DNA of 64,000 nt from Hoylesella timonensis S9-PR14 (GCF_000762405.1 NZ_JRPQ01000141.1:57779-121778), one strand, 5' to 3'; positions 1-9,513 are shown, counted from the first letter of the stretch. Notes: generated by a model not told the origin, from the letters alone. Numbers and translations are program-made.

Positions 1-225
1 TCCATCTATACAATAAACTTCTATATTGTTCTGGAAATAAAATAATCAAGAAACAGAATAGAATAAACAGGGCGGAAACAGTGATTCCCCCTACCCTTAG
101 CCACCTTTTCTTTTTGGATGACTCGTGATGATGATGCTTATTTAACGGTGAAATGGGCATGATTACCTAACGATTACACTCACAATTATTCGCAATGCCG
201 CACATGCTTCATAACATGGAGACAT

Positions 226-732
226 TTATTTTTGAGTTTTATTTGTGTGAACCAGCTTCCCACTAAAGGAAATTGGGTCGCGTTGTTGCGACCTTACAAC
301 CAAATCTACATGACCGTTCATAAAAACATCAAGCTGATACGTATACCGATCTTCATTATTCCGTACATCAATGCTTAGTCTGGCAAATCCTTTTTTGGAA
401 TAGTTTAACTGATAATCCTGTATGGGTGCTTGAAAAGCCAAACCTTTCCCACCCCCATAAGGAATGCTGTAGGCTCGCCCATAGTAAGGAAGATTAGAAT
501 ATAAAGTATCACCCGAAAGCTTCAACCCATAGCGATCTTGTAAATACCTCATACGCATGCGGAGCGGCATCACATAGGTCATTTCTGCTTCCCATGTTCT
601 ACTCTCCAAGACATGAGCAACTGTTGATGCCGCATCCAAACGTTGTGCTGCCTTTTGACGACTACTCTGTTGCGTCACACTGCATCCACTCACTATCAAT
701 AAGAGTAGATATATCCAACATTGTTTTATCAT
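226..732 (-). CDS. DUF4251 family lipoprotein
   Basis: Small exported lipoprotein of unknown function. I start it at the ATG at 732, not at an upstream in-frame codon, because that ATG has a clear GGAGG Shine-Dalgarno just before it and opens a signal peptide with lipobox VSGC (Cys about residue 17). The mature part carries the DUF4251 signature: a motif LPYYGRAYSIPYGGG followed by AxxxYQLNYxKKG and a NNEDRYTYQLDVFxNG block, all expected of this Bacteroidetes beta-rich family. The length of 168 aa is usual. It stands alone, with no close same-strand partner downstream. The family assignment is firm; the function is unknown. Confidence 0.85.
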   Translation of the reverse strand: MIKQCWIYLLLLIVSGCSVTQQSSRQKAAQRLDAASTVAHVLESRTWEAEMTYVMPLRMRMRYLQDRYGLKLSGDTLYSNLPYYGRAYSIPYGGGKGLAFQAPIQDYQLNYSKKGFARLSIDVRNNEDRYTYQLDVFMNGHVDLVVRSQQRDPISFSGKLVHTNKTQK

Positions 733-840
733 AGTTGCCTCCAATTTTCGGCTAAGATACAAAAAATCTAAGACTTTGAAAACATCGCTGAACAATATTT
801 AGACTGCTCTCCGTTCGTATTTCATTCAGTTGAAAAGAGA

Positions 841-876
841 TAGACCCACAAGAAAAAACATCTTCTTATGAGTCTA
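841..876 (-). terminator. Hairpin downstream of the endonuclease gene
   Basis: Two 14-nt arms (841-854 and 863-876) pair with two mismatches around an 8-nt loop, 40 nt past the stop of the minus-strand endonuclease gene. There is no clear U-run, so it may only be an mRNA 3' end stabiliser. Confidence 0.35.
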
Positions 877-915
877 CCGCAATTACAGCTGTTATCTTGT
901 GCAGGTTTTCATCAC

Positions 916-2460
916 TTATCTTTTGAGATATTTATGCCCATTTTGAATCACCACACCATGATGATGACGATTCACTTGCTTTCCTGACAGGTCGTACATC
1001 GGCTTCAAAACATCCAACTGAGTTCTATCCGTCGTTACTCGATAGATATATGTTGACGTTTTCTTACCCGTCAATTTCAAATTCATAATCTCCCAAGTAG
1101 GCGCACAAGCCGTTTTACTCTTATAAACAAAGGCTATCTGTACTTGCTTTCCAGCAAACTCGGTCAAATCAACTTCTGTCGGCACAAAGGTCCACTTATC
1201 TTGGTGAGGAATATCCACCGAACAATTCTTCCAATGCTTTCCACCGTCGTCACTCACACAAACGGACAAGAATTCCTTCGCTCTATTCTTATATGTCTTT
1301 AAGAAATTACATGCTTGTTCAAAGGTTAAAACGGCTTGGGTGTACGAAGTTAAGTCGATGACAGGAGATATCAACCAACTTTCTGCTGCCTGATTCTGAC
1401 TCTGTACATAGGATGAAGCTTTCATGCACGACACATAATTGTTTTTATAGGATGACCACACGTACCGCATGTGAGCAGACAATCTTTTATCATCTACCGT
1501 AAACGCTCCACGTCCACTTGCAAACGACTCTTGCAATACGGTCTCTTCTGTTACCGAAGGCTGTGGATCCACACCCGGTTGAGGGGCAGGTGAAGGAACA
1601 ACGGGTGCATGACCGCCTTGATAATGATTATAACTAAAAGCTACAGACACAGAATCTCCCCACAGATAATCCTCCAATTCGGGATAATCTACAAAGGGAT
1701 TTCTATTGCCTTGCACTTTGTAAACGGCTTCATTTCTTGCCTTTTCTTTCTCACTCACAGGGTCTTGTTTAGCCCATTTCATGAGCATATCCATCTGCCA
1801 TTTTACATATGGGCGGTATTTGTTGTGTGACATCACGTCGCTGTTCCAATTGGCAATCTGACTTTCATAACAGGTCGCCATATAAAAATACACGCGTGCC
1901 AAATCTCCTTTGTATTCATCATTCGGCTCGAAGACAGTTCCCGAATACCCTGGTAGTGTACACTTTCCTAACTTGCTATACCCATTGTTAGACTGATACC
2001 TCTCGCCTTTCGTCTCTCCATAAGGAAAATTGCTCCGCCGAGTGTTCACATAACCATCCGATGGCATCACATGGAAAGCATCAGATAACATGGGTGAGGC
2101 AGAATTAAACCAACTTTTTGGCATGGTATGCTCACGGTTGTACGCATCACCCTCACCACTGTAATTGGCACCTTGCGATTTGCTACCTATCACATAATTG
2201 GTGGTATTCGAGTAGATATCGTACAATTTTCCGTCTGGACGCTTGTCCGTTGTACGATAAACCGTCCACAATTCTTTATACGTCTTGACCTTTGGAGCCA
2301 TGATTACCTGATGAAATGCGGTTTTCAATGCTGCACCTTTCAACCCATCTGTACGCTGATAATAAGTTCCAGTACCATTTGGACCCTGCGCCCAGATAAC
2401 AGAGGATGTGAATACAAGTACACCTACAAATATCTGTCTTTTTATGTTTCTTAATTGCAT
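916..2460 (-). CDS. Secreted endonuclease I family nuclease with choice-of-anchor domain and T9SS-like tail
   Basis: Probable extracellular nuclease. The start is taken at the ATG at 2460, which opens a signal peptide (basic start, hydrophobic core, cleavage near VIWAQ-G); the reading frame upstream of it is non-coding in character. The N-terminal ~270 residues match the endonuclease I (EndA-type, His-Me finger) family: a YNREHTMPKSWF block with the catalytic His, then DAFHVMPSDGYVN and RSNFPYG. A Pro-rich linker follows, then a jelly-roll 'choice-of-anchor J' like domain starting ESFASGRGAF. The last ~40 residues (YDLSGKQV...NGHKYLKR) resemble the short C-terminal sorting tails of Prevotella T9SS cargo. 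The nuclease family is confident; secretion by T9SS is inference, supported by porX and porW nearby. Confidence 0.87.
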   Translation of the reverse strand: MQLRNIKRQIFVGVLVFTSSVIWAQGPNGTGTYYQRTDGLKGAALKTAFHQVIMAPKVKTYKELWTVYRTTDKRPDGKLYDIYSNTTNYVIGSKSQGANYSGEGDAYNREHTMPKSWFNSASPMLSDAFHVMPSDGYVNTRRSNFPYGETKGERYQSNNGYSKLGKCTLPGYSGTVFEPNDEYKGDLARVYFYMATCYESQIANWNSDVMSHNKYRPYVKWQMDMLMKWAKQDPVSEKEKARNEAVYKVQGNRNPFVDYPELEDYLWGDSVSVAFSYNHYQGGHAPVVPSPAPQPGVDPQPSVTEETVLQESFASGRGAFTVDDKRLSAHMRYVWSSYKNNYVSCMKASSYVQSQNQAAESWLISPVIDLTSYTQAVLTFEQACNFLKTYKNRAKEFLSVCVSDDGGKHWKNCSVDIPHQDKWTFVPTEVDLTEFAGKQVQIAFVYKSKTACAPTWEIMNLKLTGKKTSTYIYRVTTDRTQLDVLKPMYDLSGKQVNRHHHGVVIQNGHKYLKR

Positions 2461-2653
2461 CACGAATCTGAGATATGTAAATATTGATGATATGAACGAG
2501 AACAAAGTTGTCACATTTGCCCGATACGAACAAAGTATAAGTCATGTCTACGACAAAAATACAAAGATTTTTACGCTTACGGAACATTACTGCATACTTT
2601 TTCTTCCTTATAGGTAAACCGTTTGTGCAGCTGAAAGCACACATACTTGAGGG

Positions 2654-2712
2654 AAAACAGACTGTTTTGGTGAACAAAACAGTCTATTTTACACCACAAA
2701 ACAGTCTGTTTT
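2654..2712. repeat. Triple 15-bp near-palindrome, 22-nt period (locus 1)
   Basis: Three copies of AAAACAGnCTGTTTT-type 15-mers begin at 2654, 2676 and 2698, separated by 7-nt spacers, giving an exact 22-nt period. They lie between the endonuclease gene and tsaE. The same arrangement recurs at 36814-36872, and in the opposite orientation the spacers also look related. Confidence 0.85.
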
Positions 2713-2814
2713 GAATGCTTCATGTGTTTCTTTCGTACCTATAGATGCTTCGGACAACAAGGGTGCAACGATGTTCTGAGGTCGTATCTACAAAAAGCAT
2801 GCGTCCAAAACGAC

Positions 2815-2902
2815 AAAAAAAAATCCTAACGTTGTGCTTATTCCGTAGGCTCAAAATAGGAGAAACAATCCGCCTAAGCCCTACGAGAACACAACGTTAG
2901 GA
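2815..2902 (-). terminator. Long-stem terminator of the porW-porX-tsaE run
   Basis: A perfect 13-bp outer stem (2824-2836 with 2890-2902) encloses an inner CGTAGG/CCTACG stem. On the minus strand it is followed directly by a 9-T run (2815-2823). It begins 21 nt past the tsaE stop, so it probably ends the long minus-strand transcript. Confidence 0.8.
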
Positions 2903-2923
2903 ATGCTAACTCTTCGCTAAATA

Positions 2924-3337
2924 CTAAAAGGTGATGAGTCGAGAACCGTCCTCTTGCTCCATGATGTGTACCTTTACGGCGTCTTTTGGCAACAAGTCTT
3001 CTATCAATTCGGGCCACTCTAAGAAACAAAGTCGCCCACTGTAGAAGTAATCTTCATAGCCCATATCAAACACTTCTTCTACCTTTTTTATCCGATAAAA
3101 ATCGAAATGGTAAATCGAGTCGTCTAACTTGTTTGAATAGTACTCATTCACAATGGAGAAAGTGGGCGACGTAATGACATCGTCTACCTGCAAACACTCA
3201 CAAATAGCCTTGATAAAAGTGGTCTTCCCTGCACCCATTTTTCCGTAAAAAGCAAATACATTGCCTTTACCCATGTTATCAATAAACTGCTGTGCAGCCT
3301 CATGAATATGATCTAATGATTCAATTTTAATATCCAT
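2924..3337 (-). CDS. tsaE: tRNA threonylcarbamoyladenosine biosynthesis ATPase TsaE
   Basis: The ATPase that supports TsaB/TsaD in making N6-threonylcarbamoyladenosine at A37 of ANN-decoding tRNAs. The P-loop YGKMGAGKTT lies at residues 31-40, followed by the family blocks ITSPTFSIVNEY and IYHFDFYRI, and the late FLEWPE motif. At 137 aa it is the usual length. It is the last gene of the minus-strand run, 12 nt after porX, and is followed by a strong terminator, so its expression is probably tied to the T9SS genes ahead of it. Confidence 0.95.
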   Translation of the reverse strand: MDIKIESLDHIHEAAQQFIDNMGKGNVFAFYGKMGAGKTTFIKAICECLQVDDVITSPTFSIVNEYYSNKLDDSIYHFDFYRIKKVEEVFDMGYEDYFYSGRLCFLEWPELIEDLLPKDAVKVHIMEQEDGSRLITF

Positions 3338-3349
3338 ATCATTATTGTT

Positions 3350-4933
3350 TTAATTTTTTACTGTCTGTTCTTTGGTCTTAACTCGTTTTTTCGGTGTCAA
3401 CGTAATGAGTGGCACCAACATTTCTTCCATACTAATGCCTCCATGCTGAAAAGTATCTTTGTAATAAGCTACATAATAATTATAGTTGTTGGGATAAGCC
3501 AAGAAGGTGTCACCCGTAGCAAATACATAAGTTGTGCTAATATTCGGTGACGGCAATTGCGCTAAAGCTGGCTTTTTGATTGTAAACACTTCTTTGGCTG
3601 AATAATTGAGGTTTTTGCCTAATTTATAGCGCAAATTCGTATTCGTATTACGGTCTCCAATAATTTTAACAGGTTTTGAAGCCCTGATACTGCCGTGGTC
3701 GGTCGTTAAAATGACTTTATAATTTGCCTGTGCCAAGAGCTTCATCAGCTCTGACATCATGGAGTGTCGAAACCAACTCTTCGTGATACTCCGATAAGCA
3801 GATTCGTTGTTTGCCAATTCTCGCACCATCTTAGATTCCGTACGTGCATGAGAGAGCATGTCGATGAAGTTGACTACCAAGACATTCAAATCGTTTTTGG
3901 ACAGTTCGTGCAGTTGGTCAAAAAACTTATCTGCACCGCCCGAATCATTCACCTTATGATAACTAAAACTGTCATGACGCCGATAACGCTCTATCTGCGT
4001 CTTTATCAACGGTGCTTCATTCAGGTTTTTGCCTTCCTCTTCATCTTCATCAACCCATAAATCGGGGAACATTTCAACAATTTGTTGTGGCATCAATCCG
4101 CTGAAAATAGCATTGCGCGCGTACTGTGTTGCCGTGGGTAGGATGCTACAGTATAGGTCATCGTCTATCTCGAACATATCACTCAAATCGTTGGCAATAG
4201 CTCGCCATTGGTCATATCTAAAGTTGTCTATGACTATAAGGAACACTTTTTCACCTTGATCGAGCAGAGGGAATATCTTTGTCTTAAAGATATCTGGGCT
4301 GAGTAGTGGACGATTTGCTTGATGAGGAGCTACCCAATCCAGATAATGTTTGCTTATATATTTGGCAAAACCTTGGTTGGCATCCTCCTTTTGCATTTGC
4401 AACATTTCTGTCATGTTACTATTTGCGGCACTCAACTCCAGTTCCCAATGTACCAATCGCTTGTAGATACTTTTCCAGTCTTCAAGCGTTTGGCAGTCCA
4501 TCATCTGCATGGCAATAGCTTGAAAACTTTGTTGATACCCTGATTGTGTGACCTCTGTTACAATTTCTCGCCGATGGATGTTCTTTTTAAGCGTTAGAAG
4601 AATTTGGTTTGGATTAACAGGTTTAATCAGATAATCAGCAATTTTCGACCCGATGGCTTGCTCCATGATATTCTCCTCTTCGCTCTTCGTCACCATTACC
4701 ACAGGGGTTGCCGGATGAATCTCCTTGATTTGCTGTAAGGTTTCAAGCCCTGTAAGACCGGGCATCATTTCATCGAGCAACACCAAGTCGAAGGTCTGTT
4801 CCTGACAAGCCTCGATGGCATCCGCACCATTGCTCACTGTGACCACTTCGTAACCTTTCTTTTCCAAGAAGAGAATATGCGCACGAAGCAAGTCAATCTC
4901 ATCATCTACCCACAATAATAATCCGTTACTCAT
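3350..4933 (-). CDS. porX: T9SS regulator PorX: response regulator with PglZ phosphatase domain
   Basis: Cytoplasmic two-domain regulator needed for type IX secretion in Porphyromonas and Flavobacterium. The receiver domain covers about residues 1-120: acid pair D10/D11, phospho-acceptor D54 in LLDEMMPG, T82, and K104 in LIKPV. After a helical linker, about 225-480 is a PglZ/alkaline-phosphatase fold with the metal-binding VIDNFRYDQW (D236) and TTDHGS motifs. Length (527 aa) fits the family. Porphyromonas PorX works with the kinase PorY and sigma factor SigP; neither is in this window. It lies 2 nt from porW and 12 nt from tsaE, hence co-transcribed. Confidence 0.93.
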   Translation of the reverse strand: MSNGLLLWVDDEIDLLRAHILFLEKKGYEVVTVSNGADAIEACQEQTFDLVLLDEMMPGLTGLETLQQIKEIHPATPVVMVTKSEEENIMEQAIGSKIADYLIKPVNPNQILLTLKKNIHRREIVTEVTQSGYQQSFQAIAMQMMDCQTLEDWKSIYKRLVHWELELSAANSNMTEMLQMQKEDANQGFAKYISKHYLDWVAPHQANRPLLSPDIFKTKIFPLLDQGEKVFLIVIDNFRYDQWRAIANDLSDMFEIDDDLYCSILPTATQYARNAIFSGLMPQQIVEMFPDLWVDEDEEEGKNLNEAPLIKTQIERYRRHDSFSYHKVNDSGGADKFFDQLHELSKNDLNVLVVNFIDMLSHARTESKMVRELANNESAYRSITKSWFRHSMMSELMKLLAQANYKVILTTDHGSIRASKPVKIIGDRNTNTNLRYKLGKNLNYSAKEVFTIKKPALAQLPSPNISTTYVFATGDTFLAYPNNYNYYVAYYKDTFQHGGISMEEMLVPLITLTPKKRVKTKEQTVKN

Positions 4934-4935
4934 CT

Positions 4936-7900
4936 CTAAAATCCTTCTAAATCATAATATTCATCACCAAAATCTATCACTTTAGGCTCTGCTTTTTTCT
5001 TCTTCTTTTTATTCTTATCCGTAGTTTTATCTACGGTCTTGGGCTTGGCTGTCTTGTCTTTAGCAGTTTTGCCATCCTCAAAATAGATAATCGTCTCACC
5101 CACTCGTTGTGGTTGTTGCTTATTCGGCTCTTGCTTAGACTTTGCTTTAGCAGGCTGAACAGGTTGGGTTGGCACCTTTTGGGGCGAATTTTTCGCATTC
5201 GCTGGCAACTGCTTTGTCGACTTTGTTTTAGCAGAATCGGCTGGCAGCGGCGTCTTTGAAGTTGTACGAGGAGCCAATGGAATCACCGTTTCTCCACTGT
5301 TGCTTTCCTTTTTAGGTTGTTCTACTGGAATGATTGTACCGCCTTGATGATTCGATGACTTGTCATTTTCCGTTGGAAGAACATAAGTACCGCTGTCCAA
5401 AGGCTTGCTTTCCAAACCGTTGTCAATAAAGGTAGCATCATCGAGCAACCTATCTACCTCTTCAAGAGTGGGCTTAGGTTGTGCCTGTGTCTTTACCTCT
5501 GTGGGCTCGGTCAATAACTGGAAAGTACTAATCTTTAATGGAGCAAAGTGCTTGGTATAATATTTATCGTAATCATCGTAACTGAAATTTGTTCCCAACA
5601 GTTCAAGATTCACATCACTGATGACAAAAGTACGGGCGTGCTTCAATAGGGATGCCAGCTCTCTCTGCTTATGAAAAGCACGTGCATATTGCAAGGCTTC
5701 ATCGAAATTGAGAAATCCTGCTATCTTCATGAGATGCAAACCAAAATCGTCTTGCGTTATGACGACATCGAAATTACGAACCACATACTGGGTAAAGTTG
5801 TATTTGGCGACACGATATAGCAACTGATTTTCATTCACAGAGTCAGGATGATAAGCGATCATAAACGTAAAATTGGTGTTGCGCTCGTTGCTAAATGTTC
5901 GCTTGGCAATCGAGTCACTATCACTTAACACAGCTGCCCGACGCGACCACACATCACCTATATCGAACTTACCTCCACGCAACTTCCGACCAGCCTGCAC
6001 ACCGTTGATAATCATACCCGCCAAAGGACTGAGTTTACTCTCGGGATATTTTTTCACCAACGTATGAAGATCTGCCAAGCATTGAGTAGCATCACCACGA
6101 TTCAACTTACCCAATCCACCTATAAAAAGGAATTTATCACGGTTTGCACCCAGTGGGAAACGTGTCTCGGAAATGTGCGTATTCGCCAGCACCTCATCGT
6201 ATCGGTCGGCTTTGAAAGCGTTGTATGTGGCAGCATAAATCGAGTCTTCAATGTGTACACCCAACTTTGCATTCTCCTGAAAATAGGGGTCAGTGAGCAA
6301 AACAGTCCACTCACTCTTCGGAAATTGCGTCTTTAAGCGTTGCACGTAACCGTTTGCCACAGCCGGTTGATGTAGCCTCGAATAGAGCAAGAATAAATGA
6401 TAGTAAGCCAAATCCATGTGCTCGTACGTTGGATATTGCTCTACCAATCGTCGTAAGGCTTTCTCTCCAAGGCGTAAGTTATCTAATTTATCCTTGAATA
6501 TCACCCCTGCATGATACAAACCATCCATAATCAGTTGGTTGCTGGCAGCCACTTGATCTGGGGTAAAGGGTATCTGAGCCAAATAAAAAGCACGCTGATG
6601 AGGGTCGCTTTGCGCACTATCGGGAACCTGTTGCAAAGAGTCTTCCATACTCTCTTGCTGCCGAATGGAGTCAAGTTGCAATTCTGATAGTTCTTGTTGC
6701 TGCCCTAAAGAGACAACAGTCTTGTTGATACGCTGCCAATTATCTACATTTTCTCGCTTTCCCCACAAACGTTGAAATGCCGTTTTGCCTTGGTTAACTG
6801 CCATGGGATTGTAAAAGTACCACTCTCCAGACCGTTGTCCGTTGACATTAGGCAATGTGTTACGCTTCGTCATCCTTTCCTGTGGGTCAAAGGGAGTATT
6901 GAAATCGTCTTGTGATTCCTGTCTTGTTGATTGCATCGCCAACAAGTCTGCTTCTTCTTTTTCTTTCTTTTTCAACGCCTTGATTACCCTGTCTATTGCC
7001 GCATTACGTTGCGCTTCGGGCATTTTAGCCAAGATTTGCAATGAATCTTGCAGCTGCACTGCATTCGTATATGGCACCAACTCATCCAGTATTTCGGAGC
7101 GTCGAGCCATTTGTCCATAGTCTTCACGATCCTTATCTAAAAGACCTATTGCCTCTCCATAACACCGTTTGGCATCGTCATACTTCTCACGATTCCAATA
7201 CAAATCACCCAATTTCAACAGTAACACGCCTTTCTCAATGCCAGAACGTGTAGCACGTTTGTTGCCTTCTTCGAACGCATCAATGGCTCTTAACGTATCC
7301 TTTTGTCCCAAATAGATGTTACCTATGGCATAATACACCTGATCTAAATAATCTTTGTTATTGTCATTGGCAGCCATGCGGTGCAGCTTACGAATCATTT
7401 GATGCCCCTGTGTTCCAGCCATCACTTTGGTCATGGCTATCCGTGCATTAAACTCAATCTGATAAGGTGGATGCAACCTGATGACTCGTCGATAAGCCTG
7501 ATAGGCAAGTTCTTTTTGATTGATAGCCTCGTACAACTGTCCCAACAAGAAATACTGTCGTGCTTTCTGTCGACGGCGCATCTCATGTTTGATAACTTTA
7601 CGAAGATAGGGAATGGCTTTTGCATACTCCTTCGTATGGATATAATAATCGGTATAAGTATAATCCCATTCCTTTTGGGCTTGCCAATGCACTGAGTCTC
7701 GCTCCATATTGCGAATAACATCCTCCGCATCGTATAACCATCCTTGTTCTATATAGCTTTTTGCCAACCATGCACGTGCCCTTCCATAAATAGAAGGTTG
7801 CGTTTGATAAAGTCTACTCATGTAAGAAAAGGTAGATACAGCTTCATCAAAAGCCCCAGAATGAAATTGAGCACGCCCCATCAACATCCATGCTTTCCAC

Positions 7901-8307
7901 AAAAACGGATTATACTCTTTCCGATTGAGCCATTCTTTGTCCTTTGCAGTCTTACGCTTTCCTGACCGCCATTCGGGTCTTTTCTTGATGCTATGCAGTT
8001 TGATAGCCTTCTTACTTTTCTCCACCGCACGTTCAAAGTTCGCCTTTCCCAGCTCTCTACTGCTTTTACTTCCCACAGGATAAAGCGGAAGAAGTTCTGT
8101 AAAATTGTCCTGATGACCATTCTCTTTCTCTAAAGAGGCATCAATATAAGCCACAGTTCCATTGTAATACGTGTTATAGCGCGCATTAAAAGCATGCCAC
8201 CACCTGCTCCGCGCAGTGTTCTTCTGCGTGGAACAACCTGATACTAAGAATAAAAGTATTATTATCTGAATCAGGAAAGCGACATATCTAAGCTGCCATA
8301 ACCTCAT
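4936..8307 (-). CDS. porW: T9SS TPR lipoprotein PorW/SprE
   Basis: Large outer-membrane-associated lipoprotein required for type IX secretion (PorW in Porphyromonas, SprE in Flavobacterium). The signal peptide ends in lipobox VSGC with Cys25. Mature residues start with the family's RWWHAFNARYNTYYNG block. Several TPR-like helical repeats follow, roughly residues 135-420 and again 590-760. The C-terminal ~180 residues are low complexity, rich in K, P, T and Q, ending in KVIDFGDEYYDLEGF. The start codon overlaps the end of the metal permease gene by 20 nt, suggesting translational coupling; porX follows after 2 nt. Length 1123 aa is at the larger end for the family. Confidence 0.9.
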   Translation of the reverse strand: MRLWQLRYVAFLIQIIILLFLVSGCSTQKNTARSRWWHAFNARYNTYYNGTVAYIDASLEKENGHQDNFTELLPLYPVGSKSSRELGKANFERAVEKSKKAIKLHSIKKRPEWRSGKRKTAKDKEWLNRKEYNPFLWKAWMLMGRAQFHSGAFDEAVSTFSYMSRLYQTQPSIYGRARAWLAKSYIEQGWLYDAEDVIRNMERDSVHWQAQKEWDYTYTDYYIHTKEYAKAIPYLRKVIKHEMRRRQKARQYFLLGQLYEAINQKELAYQAYRRVIRLHPPYQIEFNARIAMTKVMAGTQGHQMIRKLHRMAANDNNKDYLDQVYYAIGNIYLGQKDTLRAIDAFEEGNKRATRSGIEKGVLLLKLGDLYWNREKYDDAKRCYGEAIGLLDKDREDYGQMARRSEILDELVPYTNAVQLQDSLQILAKMPEAQRNAAIDRVIKALKKKEKEEADLLAMQSTRQESQDDFNTPFDPQERMTKRNTLPNVNGQRSGEWYFYNPMAVNQGKTAFQRLWGKRENVDNWQRINKTVVSLGQQQELSELQLDSIRQQESMEDSLQQVPDSAQSDPHQRAFYLAQIPFTPDQVAASNQLIMDGLYHAGVIFKDKLDNLRLGEKALRRLVEQYPTYEHMDLAYYHLFLLYSRLHQPAVANGYVQRLKTQFPKSEWTVLLTDPYFQENAKLGVHIEDSIYAATYNAFKADRYDEVLANTHISETRFPLGANRDKFLFIGGLGKLNRGDATQCLADLHTLVKKYPESKLSPLAGMIINGVQAGRKLRGGKFDIGDVWSRRAAVLSDSDSIAKRTFSNERNTNFTFMIAYHPDSVNENQLLYRVAKYNFTQYVVRNFDVVITQDDFGLHLMKIAGFLNFDEALQYARAFHKQRELASLLKHARTFVISDVNLELLGTNFSYDDYDKYYTKHFAPLKISTFQLLTEPTEVKTQAQPKPTLEEVDRLLDDATFIDNGLESKPLDSGTYVLPTENDKSSNHQGGTIIPVEQPKKESNSGETVIPLAPRTTSKTPLPADSAKTKSTKQLPANAKNSPQKVPTQPVQPAKAKSKQEPNKQQPQRVGETIIYFEDGKTAKDKTAKPKTVDKTTDKNKKKKKKAEPKVIDFGDEYYDLEGF

Positions 8308-9118
8308 TATTAATAAACTTATTCCTTAACACTTTTATTGCTTTGAGCAAACCATAAATCAAGATACTCACAAAGATAATAGCGGCACCTGACGGAATAT
8401 TCAGCATGTAACTAATGCTTAGTCCTATCAAACAATCTATCCAACCAAAGAAGATACTCCACAAAATCATTCGTTTGAAACGATATGTAAACAGATTAGC
8501 AGTCATCTGTGGGATGGTGAGCAAGCTAATAGCCAGCACAATGCCCACCATTCGGAGGGTGGCAACAATGGTCATGGCAATTAAAATCATCATGAGATAT
8601 TCAATGGCTGTTACTGGCAATTGCTGCGATTGTGCAAAACGGCTGTCGAAAGCAACGCTAAGAATGGCTCTAAAAAGTAAGGTAAACACAACTATCACAA
8701 AAACCGTGAGTACCAACAGAAACAAAATATCAGCAGAACCTATCGACAAGATGCTACCAAACAGAAAAGAAGGAAGGTCGGGAAGGAACCCCGGTGTAAG
8801 GTAACAACAAATGATTCCTACACTCATCCCAAGCGTCCAAAACATAGCAATGGCAGAGTCAATGCGCACATTGTACTGGTTGGACATCCATTGAATGCCA
8901 CATGCGCTAAAAATAGCAAATGCCAAAGCAGACAAAATAGGGTTGACTCCCAACAGAACTCCCATTCCTACTCCTCCGAACGAGGCATGAGTGATGCCAC
9001 CACTAATGAGGACTAATCGACGTGCCACAATGTAAGTTCCGATAAAACCACATAAGACACTTGCCAAGAGAGCGCCAATCAGTGCATTTTGAAAGAAAGT
9101 ATAGCTCAATATTTCCAT
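8288..9118 (-). CDS. Metal ABC transporter permease (ZnuB/MntB type)
   Basis: Inner-membrane permease of the ABC-3 family that moves Zn, Mn or Fe ions. At 276 aa it has about seven to eight hydrophobic segments, the LVLISGGITHASFGGVGMG block near residues 32-50 and the late MVGIVLAISLLTIPQMTA block, both typical of ZnuB-like proteins. No ATPase or substrate-binding gene sits beside it, so its partners must be encoded elsewhere. It overlaps porW by 20 nt and follows the Cys-rich gene after 2 nt. The metal cannot be read from sequence. Confidence 0.88.
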   Translation of the reverse strand: MEILSYTFFQNALIGALLASVLCGFIGTYIVARRLVLISGGITHASFGGVGMGVLLGVNPILSALAFAIFSACGIQWMSNQYNVRIDSAIAMFWTLGMSVGIICCYLTPGFLPDLPSFLFGSILSIGSADILFLLVLTVFVIVVFTLLFRAILSVAFDSRFAQSQQLPVTAIEYLMMILIAMTIVATLRMVGIVLAISLLTIPQMTANLFTYRFKRMILWSIFFGWIDCLIGLSISYMLNIPSGAAIIFVSILIYGLLKAIKVLRNKFINNEVMAA

Positions 9119-9120
9119 TC

Positions 9121-9513
9121 TTAACTATTGCTCATCAACATTATTACCTCATCTTTGAGCTGATTAGGAAGATTGATACCACGCAGGATAAGACTTCTAT
9201 TCCAATCTTTTACCTCCTCCTGTCGCATCGTTTCCAGTATTTCTGCAAACTCCTTCACCTCTTCATCCGTATAAGCATCCGCTGCCCTTCCCTGATAACA
9301 ATCCAACTCTTCGTCATTAAAATATTCTATTTCTTTAGTGGCTGCCTCCATCATGCAGACTTGCTCGCAACGATTGTCTATGCCATCACAGGTAGCACAC
9401 GAATGTGCAGGCAATGCCACCTCTTCGTGATGGTCGCCCGACTTTGAAGCAAAAAAGCCGAACAAAGCAGCAACAACGCCTATTCCTATTAACAAAAGAA
9501 CGAGAAAAATCAT
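9121..9513 (-). CDS. Small membrane-anchored Cys-rich protein
   Basis: Unrecognised 130-aa protein. Residues 1-22 form a single hydrophobic anchor. A short acidic and His-bearing stretch (SGDHHEE) follows, then a cysteine cluster CATCDGIDNRCEQVC (residues about 39-53) and one more Cys near residue 72. The rest is acidic and helical. The cluster could bind a metal or Fe-S group, but nothing proves that. It lies 2 nt before the metal permease and 17 nt after aroA, so a link to metal handling is a guess from context only. Confidence 0.75.
   Translation of the reverse strand: MIFLVLLLIGIGVVAALFGFFASKSGDHHEEVALPAHSCATCDGIDNRCEQVCMMEAATKEIEYFNDEELDCYQGRAADAYTDEEVKEFAEILETMRQEEVKDWNRSLILRGINLPNQLKDEVIMLMSNS

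Noticed and set aside
2654..2712. Short CRISPR-like array (repeat 15, spacer 7)
   Set aside because: Spacers of 7 nt are far too short and partly alike between two loci.
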